Positions 8,057 through 17,496 of a stretch of DNA of 36,171 bases are shown piece by piece. Position 1 is the stretch's first letter. Every line of letters begins with the position of its first letter. The stretch comes from JAEUIT01 sp034439815. GTDB taxonomy: Bacteria > Planctomycetota > Phycisphaerae > Phycisphaerales > SM1A02. The notes beneath the pieces were generated by a model. The model searched no databases and was not told the DNA's origin. It saw only the letters and a program-made list of their open reading frames with translations. The stretch covers positions 1 through 36,171 of the forward strand of contig JAWXBD010000171.1 in assembly GCA_034439815.1 (NCBI GenBank). Reading direction: 5' to 3'. The position numbers and the translations under genes are program-made.

Positions 8057-9427
8057 TCAGTGCAGACGCGCGACCGGCTCCATCACCGGGCTGTCGAGGT
8101 CCGAATCGACGTGGTACGCGGATTCATCGATGTCGTCCTCTTCCTCCGCCCACGCCTCCGACTGTTCGAGCCGGTACAGGGCAACCACGCGCCCCAGCAG
8201 GCAGATGCCGAAGAACAGGTCGAACGCTCCCCAGACCGTGCCGGCCTTGTTCGACACGATGAACTTGAACAGGACCAGGGCACACAGCATGGTGGCCAGA
8301 GCCCGGAGTTCCGGATCATCACGAAACGCGGTGAAGAGCGTTCGTCCGTTGCGGATGGTGATGTACGCCAGTGATACGCCAATGACGATTCCGGGGAGTC
8401 CGAGTTCAAAGATCAGGTCAGCGACGAGCACGTGCGAATACGGGTCGCCACTCCTCGTGGGCAGATCATGGAAGGCCGCCGATCCGAGGCCGATCAGCCA
8501 GTACAGCGGGCGTTCCAGGTACAGACCGGCCAGATCCACCACGTTCTCGAGTCGACCGAATGATCCTGAAGACAGGGACTCCGCGGTCCAACGGGCCTCG
8601 TTGCCGTCACTGACGAAGATGCCTCGCACCATGACGAAGCCGATGAGGAAGACGCCGGCGACGGCGCAGGTCCCGAAGAACTGCCCCACATTCTTGATCC
8701 GGCGTGCCATCGGGAGCAGCACTGCCGAAGCGATGAGACCCGCGATCAGTTCCCCTCGTGATCCCGACAAGAAACTCACGCCGAGCCCCGTCACGAACGC
8801 TCCGGCTCGCAGCAAGAGGAGCCATCGCCGAGACTCAGGCGCTGGACCCAGGATCGCGAGTACCGTGAGCAGCCCGCCCAATGCGCCGATGGCGAGCGGA
8901 TTCGTCCGCGAATCGGCGTCGACGTTGACAACGAGACGTCCTCCGACGAGCCCGAAGTTCGGATTGGCAATGATCAGCAGCCCGATCCCGGTTCCGACGA
9001 GAAGCAGAGCGATCCGTAGCTCGGCGAGGCTTCGAACACTGCCAATCAGCAGCGGCGCCAACACAACGGACACCACCACGTATGGCGACGTCCAGCGGAT
9101 GTATTCCCCGAGCCACTCCGGCGAGGACGTCCACAAGATCGAAAGTCCCGCGTAGCCGTACAGCGCCGCGGTGATGCCAAGGGTCATCGTCAGCCAGCCC
9201 CGCCACTCCAGCCGCCCGCGCATCACCGCAATGGTGAGCGAGACGAGCACCAAGGAACCGATGAGATAGTTGGCGAGTGAGCCGGACGACCGAAACAGGC
9301 CCGAGCTCGCCTGCAACGCCTGCTCCATCGGGAACATGAGCAAGACGACCGCAGTGGCCCATGTCGGCCGAAGCGCGGCAATCATGAATACGAGGCCTGC
9401 GAAGATGAGGGTGAGCGTGGCGACCAT
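8057..9427 (-). CDS. O-antigen polymerase/ligase-like membrane protein (Wzy/WaaL type)
   Basis: A 456-residue protein dominated by hydrophobic spans, about ten to twelve, starting LTLIFAGLVFMIAAL. A central soluble loop contains GSRGELIAGL and is followed by a larger loop with ARWTAESLSSGSFGRLENVVDLAGLYLERPLYWLIGLGSAAF and GDPYSHVLVADLIFELGLPG. This loop, with its conserved-looking Arg and a late His (SH), fits the periplasmic Wzy_C domain of O-antigen ligases and polymerases. The tail is strongly acidic (AEEEDDIDESAYHVDSDLD). It would polymerise or transfer undecaprenyl-linked glycan at the periplasmic face of the membrane. It is first of a two-gene unit with the GT4 below it; polymerase versus ligase is undecided. 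Confidence 0.85.
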   Translation of the reverse strand: MVATLTLIFAGLVFMIAALRPTWATAVVLLMFPMEQALQASSGLFRSSGSLANYLIGSLVLVSLTIAVMRGRLEWRGWLTMTLGITAALYGYAGLSILWTSSPEWLGEYIRWTSPYVVVSVVLAPLLIGSVRSLAELRIALLLVGTGIGLLIIANPNFGLVGGRLVVNVDADSRTNPLAIGALGGLLTVLAILGPAPESRRWLLLLRAGAFVTGLGVSFLSGSRGELIAGLIASAVLLPMARRIKNVGQFFGTCAVAGVFLIGFVMVRGIFVSDGNEARWTAESLSSGSFGRLENVVDLAGLYLERPLYWLIGLGSAAFHDLPTRSGDPYSHVLVADLIFELGLPGIVIGVSLAYITIRNGRTLFTAFRDDPELRALATMLCALVLFKFIVSNKAGTVWGAFDLFFGICLLGRVVALYRLEQSEAWAEEEDDIDESAYHVDSDLDSPVMEPVARLH

Positions 9428-9632
9428 GCGTGGCGAATCGGCTCTTCAAAAAGGGCAGCGGTCAAATCCTATCGGTGAGAGCACTCCTGATGTCGGATGC
9501 GGGGCGGGTGCGGGGTTGACAGGCAGATAAGACTCTTTCGACCCGATCAGGTGAGCGGATGAGCCGGGGCGGTGTACGGCGGCAACAAGCGCTGGTTCTT
9601 CCCCGAGCGGCACCTCCACTCAGATCGCCTTG
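9428..9632. other. Intergenic region upstream of the Wzy-like gene
   Basis: This part of the 317-nt gap between two minus-strand genes holds no supported ORF. A promoter for the Wzy-like operon is expected here. A plus-strand TTGACA (9516-9521) has no good -10 or downstream plus gene, so I do not call it. Confidence 0.35.
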
Positions 9633-9676
9633 CGGCGAAAACAAAGTGCGGGACCGGTCAAAGACCGGCCCCGCAC
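9633..9676 (-). terminator. Rho-independent terminator of the GH56-like gene
   Basis: Read on the minus strand, a 14-bp stem with one mismatch (9663-9676 with 9646-9659) and a 3-nt TTT loop is followed directly by TTTGTTTTC. It lies 69 nt after the stop of the secreted GH56-like gene at 9745 and is correctly oriented for it. Confidence 0.85.
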
Positions 9677-9744
9677 GTCCTGTCGTGTTTGGAGTAACTC
9701 GTCCGGTGGTCCGGAGAGCGTCTTGGGCGAGCTGCCCGCGAAAG

Positions 9745-11544
9745 CTACTTGGAGTTGCCGCCGCCAGCGACCTGCTGTGCAGCACTTTCCTCAGCAGTGC
9801 GCACTGCCGTGACGTAGGTCGACAGGAAGTCGCCGATCTTCGTCGCGGTGGTGGCTTTTGCCTCCGCCGTGGACCACGCCGAGGGTTCGACGTTGTCATA
9901 GAACAGTTTGGTCAGGATGGCACGGGCGTTTGCCCGCGTCGCCTCCGCTGCCGTCGGAACCGAAGCAAGTCCTGCGATCCATGACTGGTAGTTCAGCGAA
10001 CTCCACAGGAAGGCACCGTCGGCGCCAGCGGCGAGGCAAGGAACAATCTGATCGTGCAGGAACTCTTCGGTCTTCAGCGGCTCCCAGATCACGCCCGATC
10101 CCCCACCCTCGTACACCAGCGAAACCGAGGCGATGATCGGCATGTCGGGCTTACCGACGGCCTCGCGCAGCCGCACGGCGAGTTCCACCATCTTCTTGCG
10201 ATAGATCGGCTCGCGCAGCTTCATGGACGCCTGCTCGACTGCATCGTGCTTCGTGTAGTCGTACCGGTCATAGACCGCCGGGCTAATCCAGTCGAGCTCG
10301 GCGACCAGCGTCTCGTACAACTTGAACTTCTTGTCGATCGTCTCCATCTGGCTCCACTGTGGCGCCTTCTCCCAGCCGCCGCCGGTGATCCAGTAGCGCA
10401 TCGTCGGCACGCCGTAGTACGTGAACTTGCAGTTGGGCAGCTGCGCCTTGGCATACTTCATGCCCTCGATCATCGAGTTCAGCATCGGAATGAGTCGCGG
10501 GTCTTCGAATCCGTTGTCGAACACCTCGTTCATCGGATCCTCGTAGTCGAACATCACCCAACCGGATGGGTTCGGTCCGAGTTCCGCCTTGACCCCCGCG
10601 ACCATCTTCTCACCGCTGACTTTGCCGATGATCTTCGCCTCGGGATCAAAGTTGTTCTGACCCAGGACAAGCAGCGTCTCCACCCCGTTCGCGACCGTCG
10701 TCTCGTTGAAGTGCAGGGCCGGCGTGAGATGGCTCAGAATGATGGCCTTCGCCGGGGCGGCGGCAGCAGCATTGCCGCTGACGTTGTTGGAGGCGGCTCC
10801 ACCCGGGTTCGGCGCGGCCTGACCCCCGCCAGCACTCGCGACCGGCTCGCGACTGATCCTGACCGGAGCACCGAGGCGCGGTCCAGACCGCGGGCCGGCG
10901 ATCACGGCCCGTCCGCCAGATGCCCTCGCACTTGCTGCGCTCGCAACGGGCTCCCTCTGGTCCGCAGCCTTCGCGACCGCAGCCTTCGCGGCAGCGGCGT
11001 TTGCGGCCGGCTTTGCGGCTGCCTTCGCAGTCGGCGTCGCGCTCGACCTAGCAACTGCCCGTGCGGCCACTGGTCGGGCAACGGTTGCCGCCTTCATCGT
11101 CGAGGAGTCCGCGCCGCGGATCGAGACCCGGGCGGACGAACCGCGTGCTTCCGGTCGAGACCCGCCCCCGTCCTGGGCGATCGGGTCGGTAAAGGGATCC
11201 ATCAGCGGATACGCAACGGGTTCCGCGAGCGGGGAATCCATCGCGGCGATGAGCAGCATCGGATCGGCGATCGGAGCAAGCTCGATCGGTCCGCCGGCCT
11301 CACCAGCTGGAGTGAGTCTCGCGGCGGCGGCAACGTCGGATGTCTTTCCCCGATGCGCCGGAGCAGGATGCTTCATCCCGTCACTCGCGCTGATCATGAC
11401 CTTCTTGGACTGCGGGGGGCGCACCTCGGGCTCCGCCGCCGAGGCGAAGGAAGCAAGGGCGACAGCGGCAGCGAGCGTGGACACACTGAGCCATCGAAGG
11501 CCTAGGCGAGCAGCTGTGCTGTTTGGATTGTGAACGTGATACAT
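9745..11544 (-). CDS. Secreted protein with Ala-rich linker and GH56 (hyaluronidase)-like C-terminal domain
   Basis: A 599-residue protein. The ATG at 11544 has GGAGGGA about 7 nt upstream, which decides this start over longer ones. Residues 1-37 are a signal peptide (core LAAAVALASF, cleavage after ASA). Residues 130-265 are a low-complexity Ala/Lys/Arg/Pro linker, including two copies of REPVASA. From residue 265 a folded domain begins: WVMFDYEDP (D333, E335), NCKFTYYGVPT, LDWISPAVYDRYDY, PIIASVSLVYEG, and GADGAFLWSS. The order D-x-E, YY, L..SPAVY and GADG..LWSS parallels the GH56 TIM barrel, where the DxE acid pair is catalytic. This is fold-level motif matching, not proof. Beside the polymer genes it could trim or degrade exopolysaccharide. 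It has its own terminator. Confidence 0.7.
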   Translation of the reverse strand: MYHVHNPNSTAARLGLRWLSVSTLAAAVALASFASAAEPEVRPPQSKKVMISASDGMKHPAPAHRGKTSDVAAAARLTPAGEAGGPIELAPIADPMLLIAAMDSPLAEPVAYPLMDPFTDPIAQDGGGSRPEARGSSARVSIRGADSSTMKAATVARPVAARAVARSSATPTAKAAAKPAANAAAAKAAVAKAADQREPVASAASARASGGRAVIAGPRSGPRLGAPVRISREPVASAGGGQAAPNPGGAASNNVSGNAAAAAPAKAIILSHLTPALHFNETTVANGVETLLVLGQNNFDPEAKIIGKVSGEKMVAGVKAELGPNPSGWVMFDYEDPMNEVFDNGFEDPRLIPMLNSMIEGMKYAKAQLPNCKFTYYGVPTMRYWITGGGWEKAPQWSQMETIDKKFKLYETLVAELDWISPAVYDRYDYTKHDAVEQASMKLREPIYRKKMVELAVRLREAVGKPDMPIIASVSLVYEGGGSGVIWEPLKTEEFLHDQIVPCLAAGADGAFLWSSLNYQSWIAGLASVPTAAEATRANARAILTKLFYDNVEPSAWSTAEAKATTATKIGDFLSTYVTAVRTAEESAAQQVAGGGNSK

Positions 11545-11702
11545 GCAGAGTCCCTCCAGGTGAGCGCGGATGCGTCGACCGGGGTGAGAGTAAGTTTCAG
11601 CACCTCTGAAGCGATTCCTGCGCATGATGTGCGAGTGCGTTTCGGGACTCAACGCGCATCATGGGAAGAGTATTCCGGCTGTGCGGTCCGACGACCGTTC
11701 AG

Positions 11703-12761
11703 TTACTGGTCGTGACCGATGTTTTGGGGGAGTTGATGTCCGGCGTCCCGCAGGGTCTTTTCCCGTTTCGCCAGCTCGAGGTCATGCTCCACCATCATTT
11801 CCGCCAGCTGCTCGACCGTGGTCGTGGCTGACCAGCCCAGCTTCGTTTTCGCCTTGGCGCAGTCTCCGAGCAGCTGTTCTACTTCGGCGGGCCGGAAGTA
11901 CCGCGGATCGATCTCGACAAAGTCCTTGTAATCAAGACCGAGGTGACCGAAGGCGAGTTCGCAGAACGTGCGGACGGAGATCATTTTCCCGGTCGAGACG
12001 ACGTAATCGTCGCCCATCGGCTGCTGCACCATCCGCCACATCGCGTCGACGTAGTCCCCGGCATATCCCCAGTCGCGCATCGCATCGAGGTTGCCGAGGA
12101 ACAGTTTCCGCTGCATGCCGAGCTTGATGCGGCCGACTGCACGGGTGATCTTGCGAGTCACAAACGTCTCGCCGCGGCGGGGACTCTCATGATTGAACAG
12201 AATGCCGCAGCTCGCGTGGATGTTGTAGCTCTCGCGATAGTTGATCGTGATCCAGTGGCCGAAGACCTTGGCGCAGCCGTATGGCGAGCGCGGGTAGAAC
12301 GGCGTCGTTTCCCGCTGCGGAACCTCTTGCACCTGACCGAACATCTCGCTGGAGCTCGCCTGGTAGAAACGGACCTGTTTGCCGGACGCATCTTGGAAGC
12401 TGCGGAGCGCTTCCAGCAGATTGAGCGTGCCGATCGCGACGACTTCGGACGTGAAGATCGGCTGATCGAAACTCACCCGCACGTGGCTCTGGGCACCGAG
12501 GTTGTACACCTCGTCCGGCTTCACATCCTGGAGCAATCGTGAAAGGCCCGCACCATCAGAGAGGTCGCCGTAATGCAGTTTGAGCCGCGCGCTTCGTTCG
12601 TGGGGATCCTGATAGATGTGATCGATGCGGCTCGTGTTGAAACTCGCGGAGCGCCGAATGACGCCGTGCACTTCGTACCCCTTCGCAAGGAGAAGCTCGG
12701 CGAGATAGGAACCGTCCTGGCCTGTGATGCCGGTGATGAGGGCGCGTCGGGGACTGGACAT
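11703..12761 (-). CDS. gmd: GDP-mannose 4,6-dehydratase
   Basis: A 352-residue extended short-chain dehydrogenase/reductase. It converts GDP-D-mannose to GDP-4-keto-6-deoxy-D-mannose, the first committed step of GDP-L-fucose synthesis. Visible signatures are ALITGITGQDGSYLAELL (NAD(P)-binding GxxGxxG), GVIRRSASFNTSRIDHIY, HYGDLSD, NLGAQSHVRVSFDQP, the active-site SSSEMFG and SPYGCAK (Tyr and Lys of YxxxK), and NHESPRRGETFVTRKI, all standard for Gmd. Length matches the family (about 350). The ATG at 12761 is preferred over an in-frame extension to 12866 because homologous proteins begin just before ALITG. It diverges from fcl (214 nt between starts), so the two steps of the pathway are likely co-regulated from a shared intergenic region. 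Confidence 0.96.
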   Translation of the reverse strand: MSSPRRALITGITGQDGSYLAELLLAKGYEVHGVIRRSASFNTSRIDHIYQDPHERSARLKLHYGDLSDGAGLSRLLQDVKPDEVYNLGAQSHVRVSFDQPIFTSEVVAIGTLNLLEALRSFQDASGKQVRFYQASSSEMFGQVQEVPQRETTPFYPRSPYGCAKVFGHWITINYRESYNIHASCGILFNHESPRRGETFVTRKITRAVGRIKLGMQRKLFLGNLDAMRDWGYAGDYVDAMWRMVQQPMGDDYVVSTGKMISVRTFCELAFGHLGLDYKDFVEIDPRYFRPAEVEQLLGDCAKAKTKLGWSATTTVEQLAEMMVEHDLELAKREKTLRDAGHQLPQNIGHDQ

Positions 12762-12974
12762 GAAGGGCGTACCGTTTTGGTTCCAAAGAGCCGTAGGCAG
12801 AAACTGATGGGACAGGAAGCGGAGTATGACGGCTCGGGAGCCGGGGCGGGGGAGTCTACCGAACATGGACTGGGAGTCGGTCGCCCAGCGATCGTCCGGT
12901 CTGCGGTAAGGTCTGCGATCCGCCGCCCACCCCGCGGTTCGGTCGGCGGCCGCCCCGTCCTGTGAGCACAGCCG

Positions 12975-13913
12975 ATGGACCTTTCAAAACAACGCATCGT
13001 GATCACCGGCGGTGCCGGATTCCTCGGCCGGGCCGTCATCGAAAGCCTTCGCCGTCGCGGGGCGGTCGACATCGCCATCCCGCGTCGGCGCGAGTTTGAC
13101 CTGACGAACGAAGCGGACGTCGCACGCCTGTACGCCCAGATGCGCCCCGATGTCGTGCTGCACCTCGCCGCCGAAGTCGGCGGGATCGGCGCGAACATGG
13201 ACAATCCGGGGCGCTACTTCTTCGCCAACATGGCGATGGCCCTGCACCTGATCGAGCACGCCCGCATCAACAAGCTGAAGAAGTTCGTCCAGGTCGGAAC
13301 CATCTGCGCGTACCCGAAGTTCACGCCGGTGCCGTTTCGTGAGGAGGAACTTTGGAACGGCTATCCCGAGGAGACCAACGCGCCATACGGCGTCGCGAAG
13401 AAAGCGGCGATGGTCATGCTCGACGGGTACCGCCGGCAGTACGGGTTGAACAGCTCGTATCTCTTGCCCGTCAATCTGTACGGACCGTGGGACAACTTCG
13501 ATCTGCACACATCGCACGTGATTCCCGCGCTGATCCGCAAGTGTGTCGAGGCGATCGACGGCGGCCGCAGCGAAATCATCTGCTGGGGAACCGGCGCCGC
13601 GAGCCGCGAGTTTCTCTATGTGGACGACGCCGGCGAAGGCGTGGTGCGCGCGGCGGAAGTGATGGACGAACCCCTGCCCATCAACCTCGGGACCAACATG
13701 GAGATCACGATCAAGGATCTCGTCACGCTCATTGCGAAACTCACGGGTTTCCACGGGGCGATCCGCTGGGACAGCACCAAGCCGGACGGTCAGCCGCGCC
13801 GCTGTCTCGACACATCGCGCGCCGCGAAGCTCCTCGACTGGCGGGCCAAGGTCGGGTTCGAGGAAGGGCTGAAGCGAACCATCGAATGGTTTCGCTCGCG
13901 CCCGTCGAACTGA
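12975..13913 (+). CDS. fcl: GDP-L-fucose synthase (GDP-4-keto-6-deoxymannose epimerase/reductase)
   Basis: A 312-residue NADPH-dependent enzyme that completes GDP-L-fucose synthesis from the Gmd product. Motifs: RIVITGGAGFLGRAVIESL (dinucleotide binding), DLTNEADV, LHLAAEVGGIGANMDNP (a family hallmark), GTICAYPKFTPVPFREEELWNGYPEE with the catalytic Cys and a Thr in the Ser position, NAPYGVAKKA (YxxxK), PVNLYGPWDNFD and SHVIPALIRK with the conserved His. All catalytic positions are present. The gene starts the plus-strand run fcl-GT4-methyltransferase; the GT4 start follows after 6 nt, so they are one operon. Confidence 0.96.
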   Translation: MDLSKQRIVITGGAGFLGRAVIESLRRRGAVDIAIPRRREFDLTNEADVARLYAQMRPDVVLHLAAEVGGIGANMDNPGRYFFANMAMALHLIEHARINKLKKFVQVGTICAYPKFTPVPFREEELWNGYPEETNAPYGVAKKAAMVMLDGYRRQYGLNSSYLLPVNLYGPWDNFDLHTSHVIPALIRKCVEAIDGGRSEIICWGTGAASREFLYVDDAGEGVVRAAEVMDEPLPINLGTNMEITIKDLVTLIAKLTGFHGAIRWDSTKPDGQPRRCLDTSRAAKLLDWRAKVGFEEGLKRTIEWFRSRPSN

Positions 13914-13919
13914 ACCAGC

Positions 13920-15167
13920 ATGCGGATCCTGCTCCTCAACCAAGTCTTCTACCCCGACTCGGCGGCCACTGCGCAGCACGGCTGGGATCTCGCGCAGCAT
14001 CTTGTTGCCGCGGGTCACGAGGTGACGGCGATCGCGTCGCGCTCGCTCTACGGAAACACCGGCGCGTCACTCGCCAAGGAAGAGACGGTCGGCGGTGTGC
14101 GGATCGTGCGGGTCGGCAAGAGCCTGTTTGGAAAGAAAGGGTTTCTGGCCCGCGCGGTCGACTTCGCGCTGTTCTACGTCGCCAGCCTGTGGGCCGTCAT
14201 TCGACTGCCGCGGCACGACGTGATCGTGTGCTTCACCACGCCGCCCTTCATCGCATACGCCGGTCTGCTTCTGCGGGCGTGGAAAGGCACGAAGTGCGTG
14301 CAGTGGGTGATGGATCTCTATCCGGATGTTGCGATCGAGTTCGGCGCGATGCGGCGTGGCTCGCTCGCGGCTCGCCTCTTGGAACGAATCGGCGTGCGCA
14401 TGAGCCGAAAGTGCGACGCATCGGTCGTCCTTGGTCGTTGCATGCGCGATCGGGTCATCGCCAAAGGTGTTCCGGCCGAGAAGGTTCATCTGATCAACGT
14501 CTGGTCGGACGCGGAGGAACTGCAACCGGTTGATCGATCGGAGAACCGGTTCCGCCGCGACTGGGAGATCGGCAACCGCTTCCTGGTCATGTACTCCGGC
14601 AACTTCGGCATCGGTCATGACATCGACACGTTTCTGCGAGCAGCAGAACGGCTTCGCGGCGATGACCGGGTGCGATTCGCATTCGTGGGCAGCGGCAAGC
14701 GCAAAGGAGAGGTGGAAGACTTCGTTCGTGCGCGGGGATTGCCGAACTGCATTCTCGCGGGAGTCCAGCCGCGGGAACGCCTCGCCGAACTTTTGTCGGC
14801 CGCCGACGCCCATCTGGTCACGCTGCTCGATGCGTCGGCAGGCCTGATGGTGCCGAGCAAGTTCTACGGCATCTTGGCCGTGTCGCGCGCCGTGCTGTAC
14901 GTCGGCCCCCAATGCTCTGAGGTTGGCCTCACAATCAACGAGACCGGATGCGGTACCACGGACTGCATTGGCGACGTGGAATCACTGACAGCGCATATCG
15001 GCACCTTTGCCGCAGCACCGGGCACAGCAGCGGAGTGTGGGAGACGAGGGCGTGACGCGCTCGTGAAGCAGTTCAGCCGATCGATCGCTTGTGATCGCTG
15101 GGCTTGGCTTCTCGAAACAGTGCACGGCCAAAGGCAATCAGGTTCAGGCTCTCAACTGAGAGGATGA
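13920..15167 (+). CDS. WbuB-like family 4 glycosyltransferase
   Basis: A 415-residue GT-B enzyme. The N-terminus MRILLLNQVFYPDSAATAQ and the segment WVMDLYPDVAIEFGA are characteristic of the WbuB-like GT4 group. The C-terminal domain shows FLVMYSGNFGIGHDIDTFL, VRFAFVGSGKRKGEVE, and LSAADAHLVTLLDASAGLMVPSKFYGILAVSRAVLYVG, including the GLMVPSK-Y motif at the donor site in place of the classical E-x7-E. Some WbuB relatives transfer N-acetyl-L-fucosamine; given its position 6 nt after fcl, an L-fucose-type donor is an attractive inference, not shown by sequence. Its stop overlaps the region just before the next start (15169), so translation is probably coupled. Confidence 0.9.
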   Translation: MRILLLNQVFYPDSAATAQHGWDLAQHLVAAGHEVTAIASRSLYGNTGASLAKEETVGGVRIVRVGKSLFGKKGFLARAVDFALFYVASLWAVIRLPRHDVIVCFTTPPFIAYAGLLLRAWKGTKCVQWVMDLYPDVAIEFGAMRRGSLAARLLERIGVRMSRKCDASVVLGRCMRDRVIAKGVPAEKVHLINVWSDAEELQPVDRSENRFRRDWEIGNRFLVMYSGNFGIGHDIDTFLRAAERLRGDDRVRFAFVGSGKRKGEVEDFVRARGLPNCILAGVQPRERLAELLSAADAHLVTLLDASAGLMVPSKFYGILAVSRAVLYVGPQCSEVGLTINETGCGTTDCIGDVESLTAHIGTFAAAPGTAAECGRRGRDALVKQFSRSIACDRWAWLLETVHGQRQSGSGSQLRG

Positions 15168-15168
15168 A

Positions 15169-16137
15169 ATGTCGGACACCCAGCAGGCCAACGAACCGAG
15201 TCCTCGGCAATCGCTTCTTGCTCAAGCCAAGGCTGGCGCCATTCGTTGCCCGATTTGCGTCGGGCGCGCCGAAGCACACTTCGTCGCGGGGGCGCATCAC
15301 ATGTTCCGATGCATCTCCTGCCGCAACGCGTTCGTCGCGCCCATGCCGGATGAGAGCTATCTCGCCGATTTTTATTCGAACTATCACGTCGGCGAAGGTG
15401 ACGACGGCAACTATGCGAATGAAGCGAAAATGCGAGCCCGTCACCCCGCGCAGATCGCGCTCGTGCGCGCCCACACCGGTGGTGATCCGGGACGGCTGCT
15501 CGACATCGGCTGTGGGAAAGGATTCTTTCTCCGAGAGTGCGTGGATCAGGGCATTGCGTGCGCCGGCATTGAACTTTCGGATACGGCGGCCGATTACGCG
15601 CGGCGCGAGCTTGGATTGGATGTGATCGCGGGACGCCTCGACGAAATCGGCTCCGCGCCCGCGGATCGCAAGCCGGCGTTGCTGACATCCTCGCTCTACG
15701 CAAGCGAAGGCGCGTTCGACACGGCGACGATGTGGGGCGTCATCGAACATCTGCGCGACCCACTCAAGATGCTGTGCGCGACCGCGCGCGTATTGAGGCC
15801 GGGAGGCAAGCTGTTCGTCCAGACAGGCATCGGAGATGATTGGCTTGAACGGCTGCTTCCCGGTGTCAACCAGTGGTATGACCCGCCGCAGCACCTGTTC
15901 GTCTTCTCCGCGCCTGGCATCCAGGCGTGCGGCGAGCGCGCGGGATTCGATCTCGCGCACATCGACTGCTGGTACGAATACTCGCAATCGCGGCGCGTCG
16001 TAAAGTTCGTCCGCAACGGCGCGACGGCGTTCATGCTGCGTGCCGTGGCAACGCTCGGTCGGCTGGCCAGGCCGCCGTTTCAAGTGACGAAGTTCCCGCT
16101 GGCGCTTGATATGTTCGCGGTGTTCACGAAGCGATGA
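15169..16137 (+). CDS. Class I SAM methyltransferase with N-terminal zinc-binding module
   Basis: A 322-residue protein. The ATG at 15169 has GAGAGG about 5 nt upstream and starts immediately after the GT4 stop. Residues 27-52 hold a four-cysteine pattern (CPIC, then FRCISCRNAF), a small zinc ribbon or knuckle typical of sugar-modifying methyltransferases. The SAM domain follows: RLLDIGCGKGFFLRE (motif I), CAGIELSD (motif II acid), FDTATMWGVIEHLRDP (post-motif with EH), VLRPGGKLFVQTG (motif after beta 5), and PPQHLFVFS. It most likely methylates a nucleotide sugar or glycan, judging by domain type and operon. It ends the fcl operon; 90 nt separate it from the metallophosphoesterase. Confidence 0.88.
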   Translation: MSDTQQANEPSPRQSLLAQAKAGAIRCPICVGRAEAHFVAGAHHMFRCISCRNAFVAPMPDESYLADFYSNYHVGEGDDGNYANEAKMRARHPAQIALVRAHTGGDPGRLLDIGCGKGFFLRECVDQGIACAGIELSDTAADYARRELGLDVIAGRLDEIGSAPADRKPALLTSSLYASEGAFDTATMWGVIEHLRDPLKMLCATARVLRPGGKLFVQTGIGDDWLERLLPGVNQWYDPPQHLFVFSAPGIQACGERAGFDLAHIDCWYEYSQSRRVVKFVRNGATAFMLRAVATLGRLARPPFQVTKFPLALDMFAVFTKR

Positions 16138-16227
16138 CGGCGCACGATGCCAGCTGTGAAGTAGACTCGCAGCCCGGATGACTTTTGCCACGGACTGTTA
16201 AGATCACACGTGACGCCGGAGTGAAGC

Positions 16228-17487
16228 GTGGCACTGCGACCTGGAGATGTCCAACTGGCGATTGTGCACGTCTCGGACCTCCATTGCGGCGAGTCGCCGG
16301 CGGATGAGATCCTGGAAGGTGCGGTCGCTGATCTGCGATCCGAGGCCTTGGCCGCCGGTGGTGGCCGCAGCGAGATTAGCGCCATCGAGGATCTCGCGTC
16401 GCTGCTTCCCGGTGCGGGAAAGGCGCAGGAGCAGGAGGTTGCACTCCTGTCGATCGCCATCGACTCGCGACTGCAGTCGATCTGCGACGGTGAGAACGTA
16501 CCGATCGCGTGTGTTGTGAGCGGAGACTTGACGCGCTGGGGACGGCGCTCGGAGTTCCGCAATGCGCACCGCGTCATCACCTCGCGGACGGAGACGGTCA
16601 CGACGCGGTTCCATCAGGACACTCGTGCAGCCGGGCTTGGCTTCGCGAGCTCGGCGCGGATACCGGGAAATCACGATCATTTCGCCGGGGACAGTCTCGC
16701 GCTGCAGGACCTGCTCCTCCGGCCGTGTCGACGAAACGCGGTGATTCACACGTACGGCGAACTCGGGTTTCATCCGAGCGGTGCTCGCGATCCGGGCGGC
16801 GCGGCGTGGGGGCCGGTCGATCTGGCGACGAGGGATGAAGACCTGTGCGTCCGGCTGCTCGGTGTCGACTCCAACTCCGGGTATGCCGACCGGTCGCAGG
16901 AGGATTTCGACTTCGGCACGGAGGCTCGCCTCGCGCCGGAACTTCCTGCCTGGCTGGTCGAGGCCGCACTCGCGCCGTGCGCGCAGGCGCGTTGCATGCG
17001 CGCGCTGCTGCATCACCACCCGCTCCATGCGGTGAACTTCGCCACCGCCCGCTCCGATGTCATCGCGCTGCGGAACTGCTGCATTGAAGCGGACATCGCC
17101 GCCATTTTCAGCGGTCATGAGCATCGATTTCATGTCGGCGAAATCGGGCTGAGCCGCGACGGGATGCGGATCCGCAGCTTCATGGCGCCGTCTGCGCTGC
17201 AACTCGCATCGGTGGTCGCACTCGTACGACACGTGGAATCGTCACTCACCCGCATCTCGTCAACCAGCGCGCGGCTCGAGCGCGCGATCCAGTCCTTGGT
17301 GCGCGTGCTCAAGCCGCGTGCGGAGTGCGGCGCGCTGATCCACGTCATCGGCTGGCGCGATGCGAGACGGGTCGAACTCCAATGGGACGTGCACTGGGTT
17401 TCACTCGGGAATGCCGCCCGCGTGCTCATCGCCGCGAAGAACGGGCACGTCGAATCGATCTTCTATCCGATGCGGGGAAGCGGTTGA
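16228..17487 (+). CDS. Calcineurin-like metallophosphoesterase
   Basis: A 419-residue protein from a GTG at 16228 with GGAG 6 nt upstream. All metal-ligand blocks of the metallophosphoesterase superfamily are present: VSDLHCG (D17, H19), SGDLTRWG (D100), GNHDHF (147-152), LLHHHPLH (H262-264) and SGHEHRFH (296-301). An insertion of about 70 residues between the first two blocks is larger than in compact CpdA-type cyclic nucleotide phosphodiesterases, and a C-terminal domain of about 115 residues follows the last block. No signal peptide or membrane span is seen, so it should be cytoplasmic. Its substrate is unknown. It converges on the extended sigma factor, 9 nt between stops, which may or may not be functional. 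Confidence 0.88.
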   Translation: MALRPGDVQLAIVHVSDLHCGESPADEILEGAVADLRSEALAAGGGRSEISAIEDLASLLPGAGKAQEQEVALLSIAIDSRLQSICDGENVPIACVVSGDLTRWGRRSEFRNAHRVITSRTETVTTRFHQDTRAAGLGFASSARIPGNHDHFAGDSLALQDLLLRPCRRNAVIHTYGELGFHPSGARDPGGAAWGPVDLATRDEDLCVRLLGVDSNSGYADRSQEDFDFGTEARLAPELPAWLVEAALAPCAQARCMRALLHHHPLHAVNFATARSDVIALRNCCIEADIAAIFSGHEHRFHVGEIGLSRDGMRIRSFMAPSALQLASVVALVRHVESSLTRISSTSARLERAIQSLVRVLKPRAECGALIHVIGWRDARRVELQWDVHWVSLGNAARVLIAAKNGHVESIFYPMRGSG

Positions 17488-17496
17488 GTACTGCCC

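Noticed and set aside
9516..9521. A perfect TTGACA on the plus strand
   Set aside because: No suitable -10 at proper spacing and no plus-strand gene downstream.
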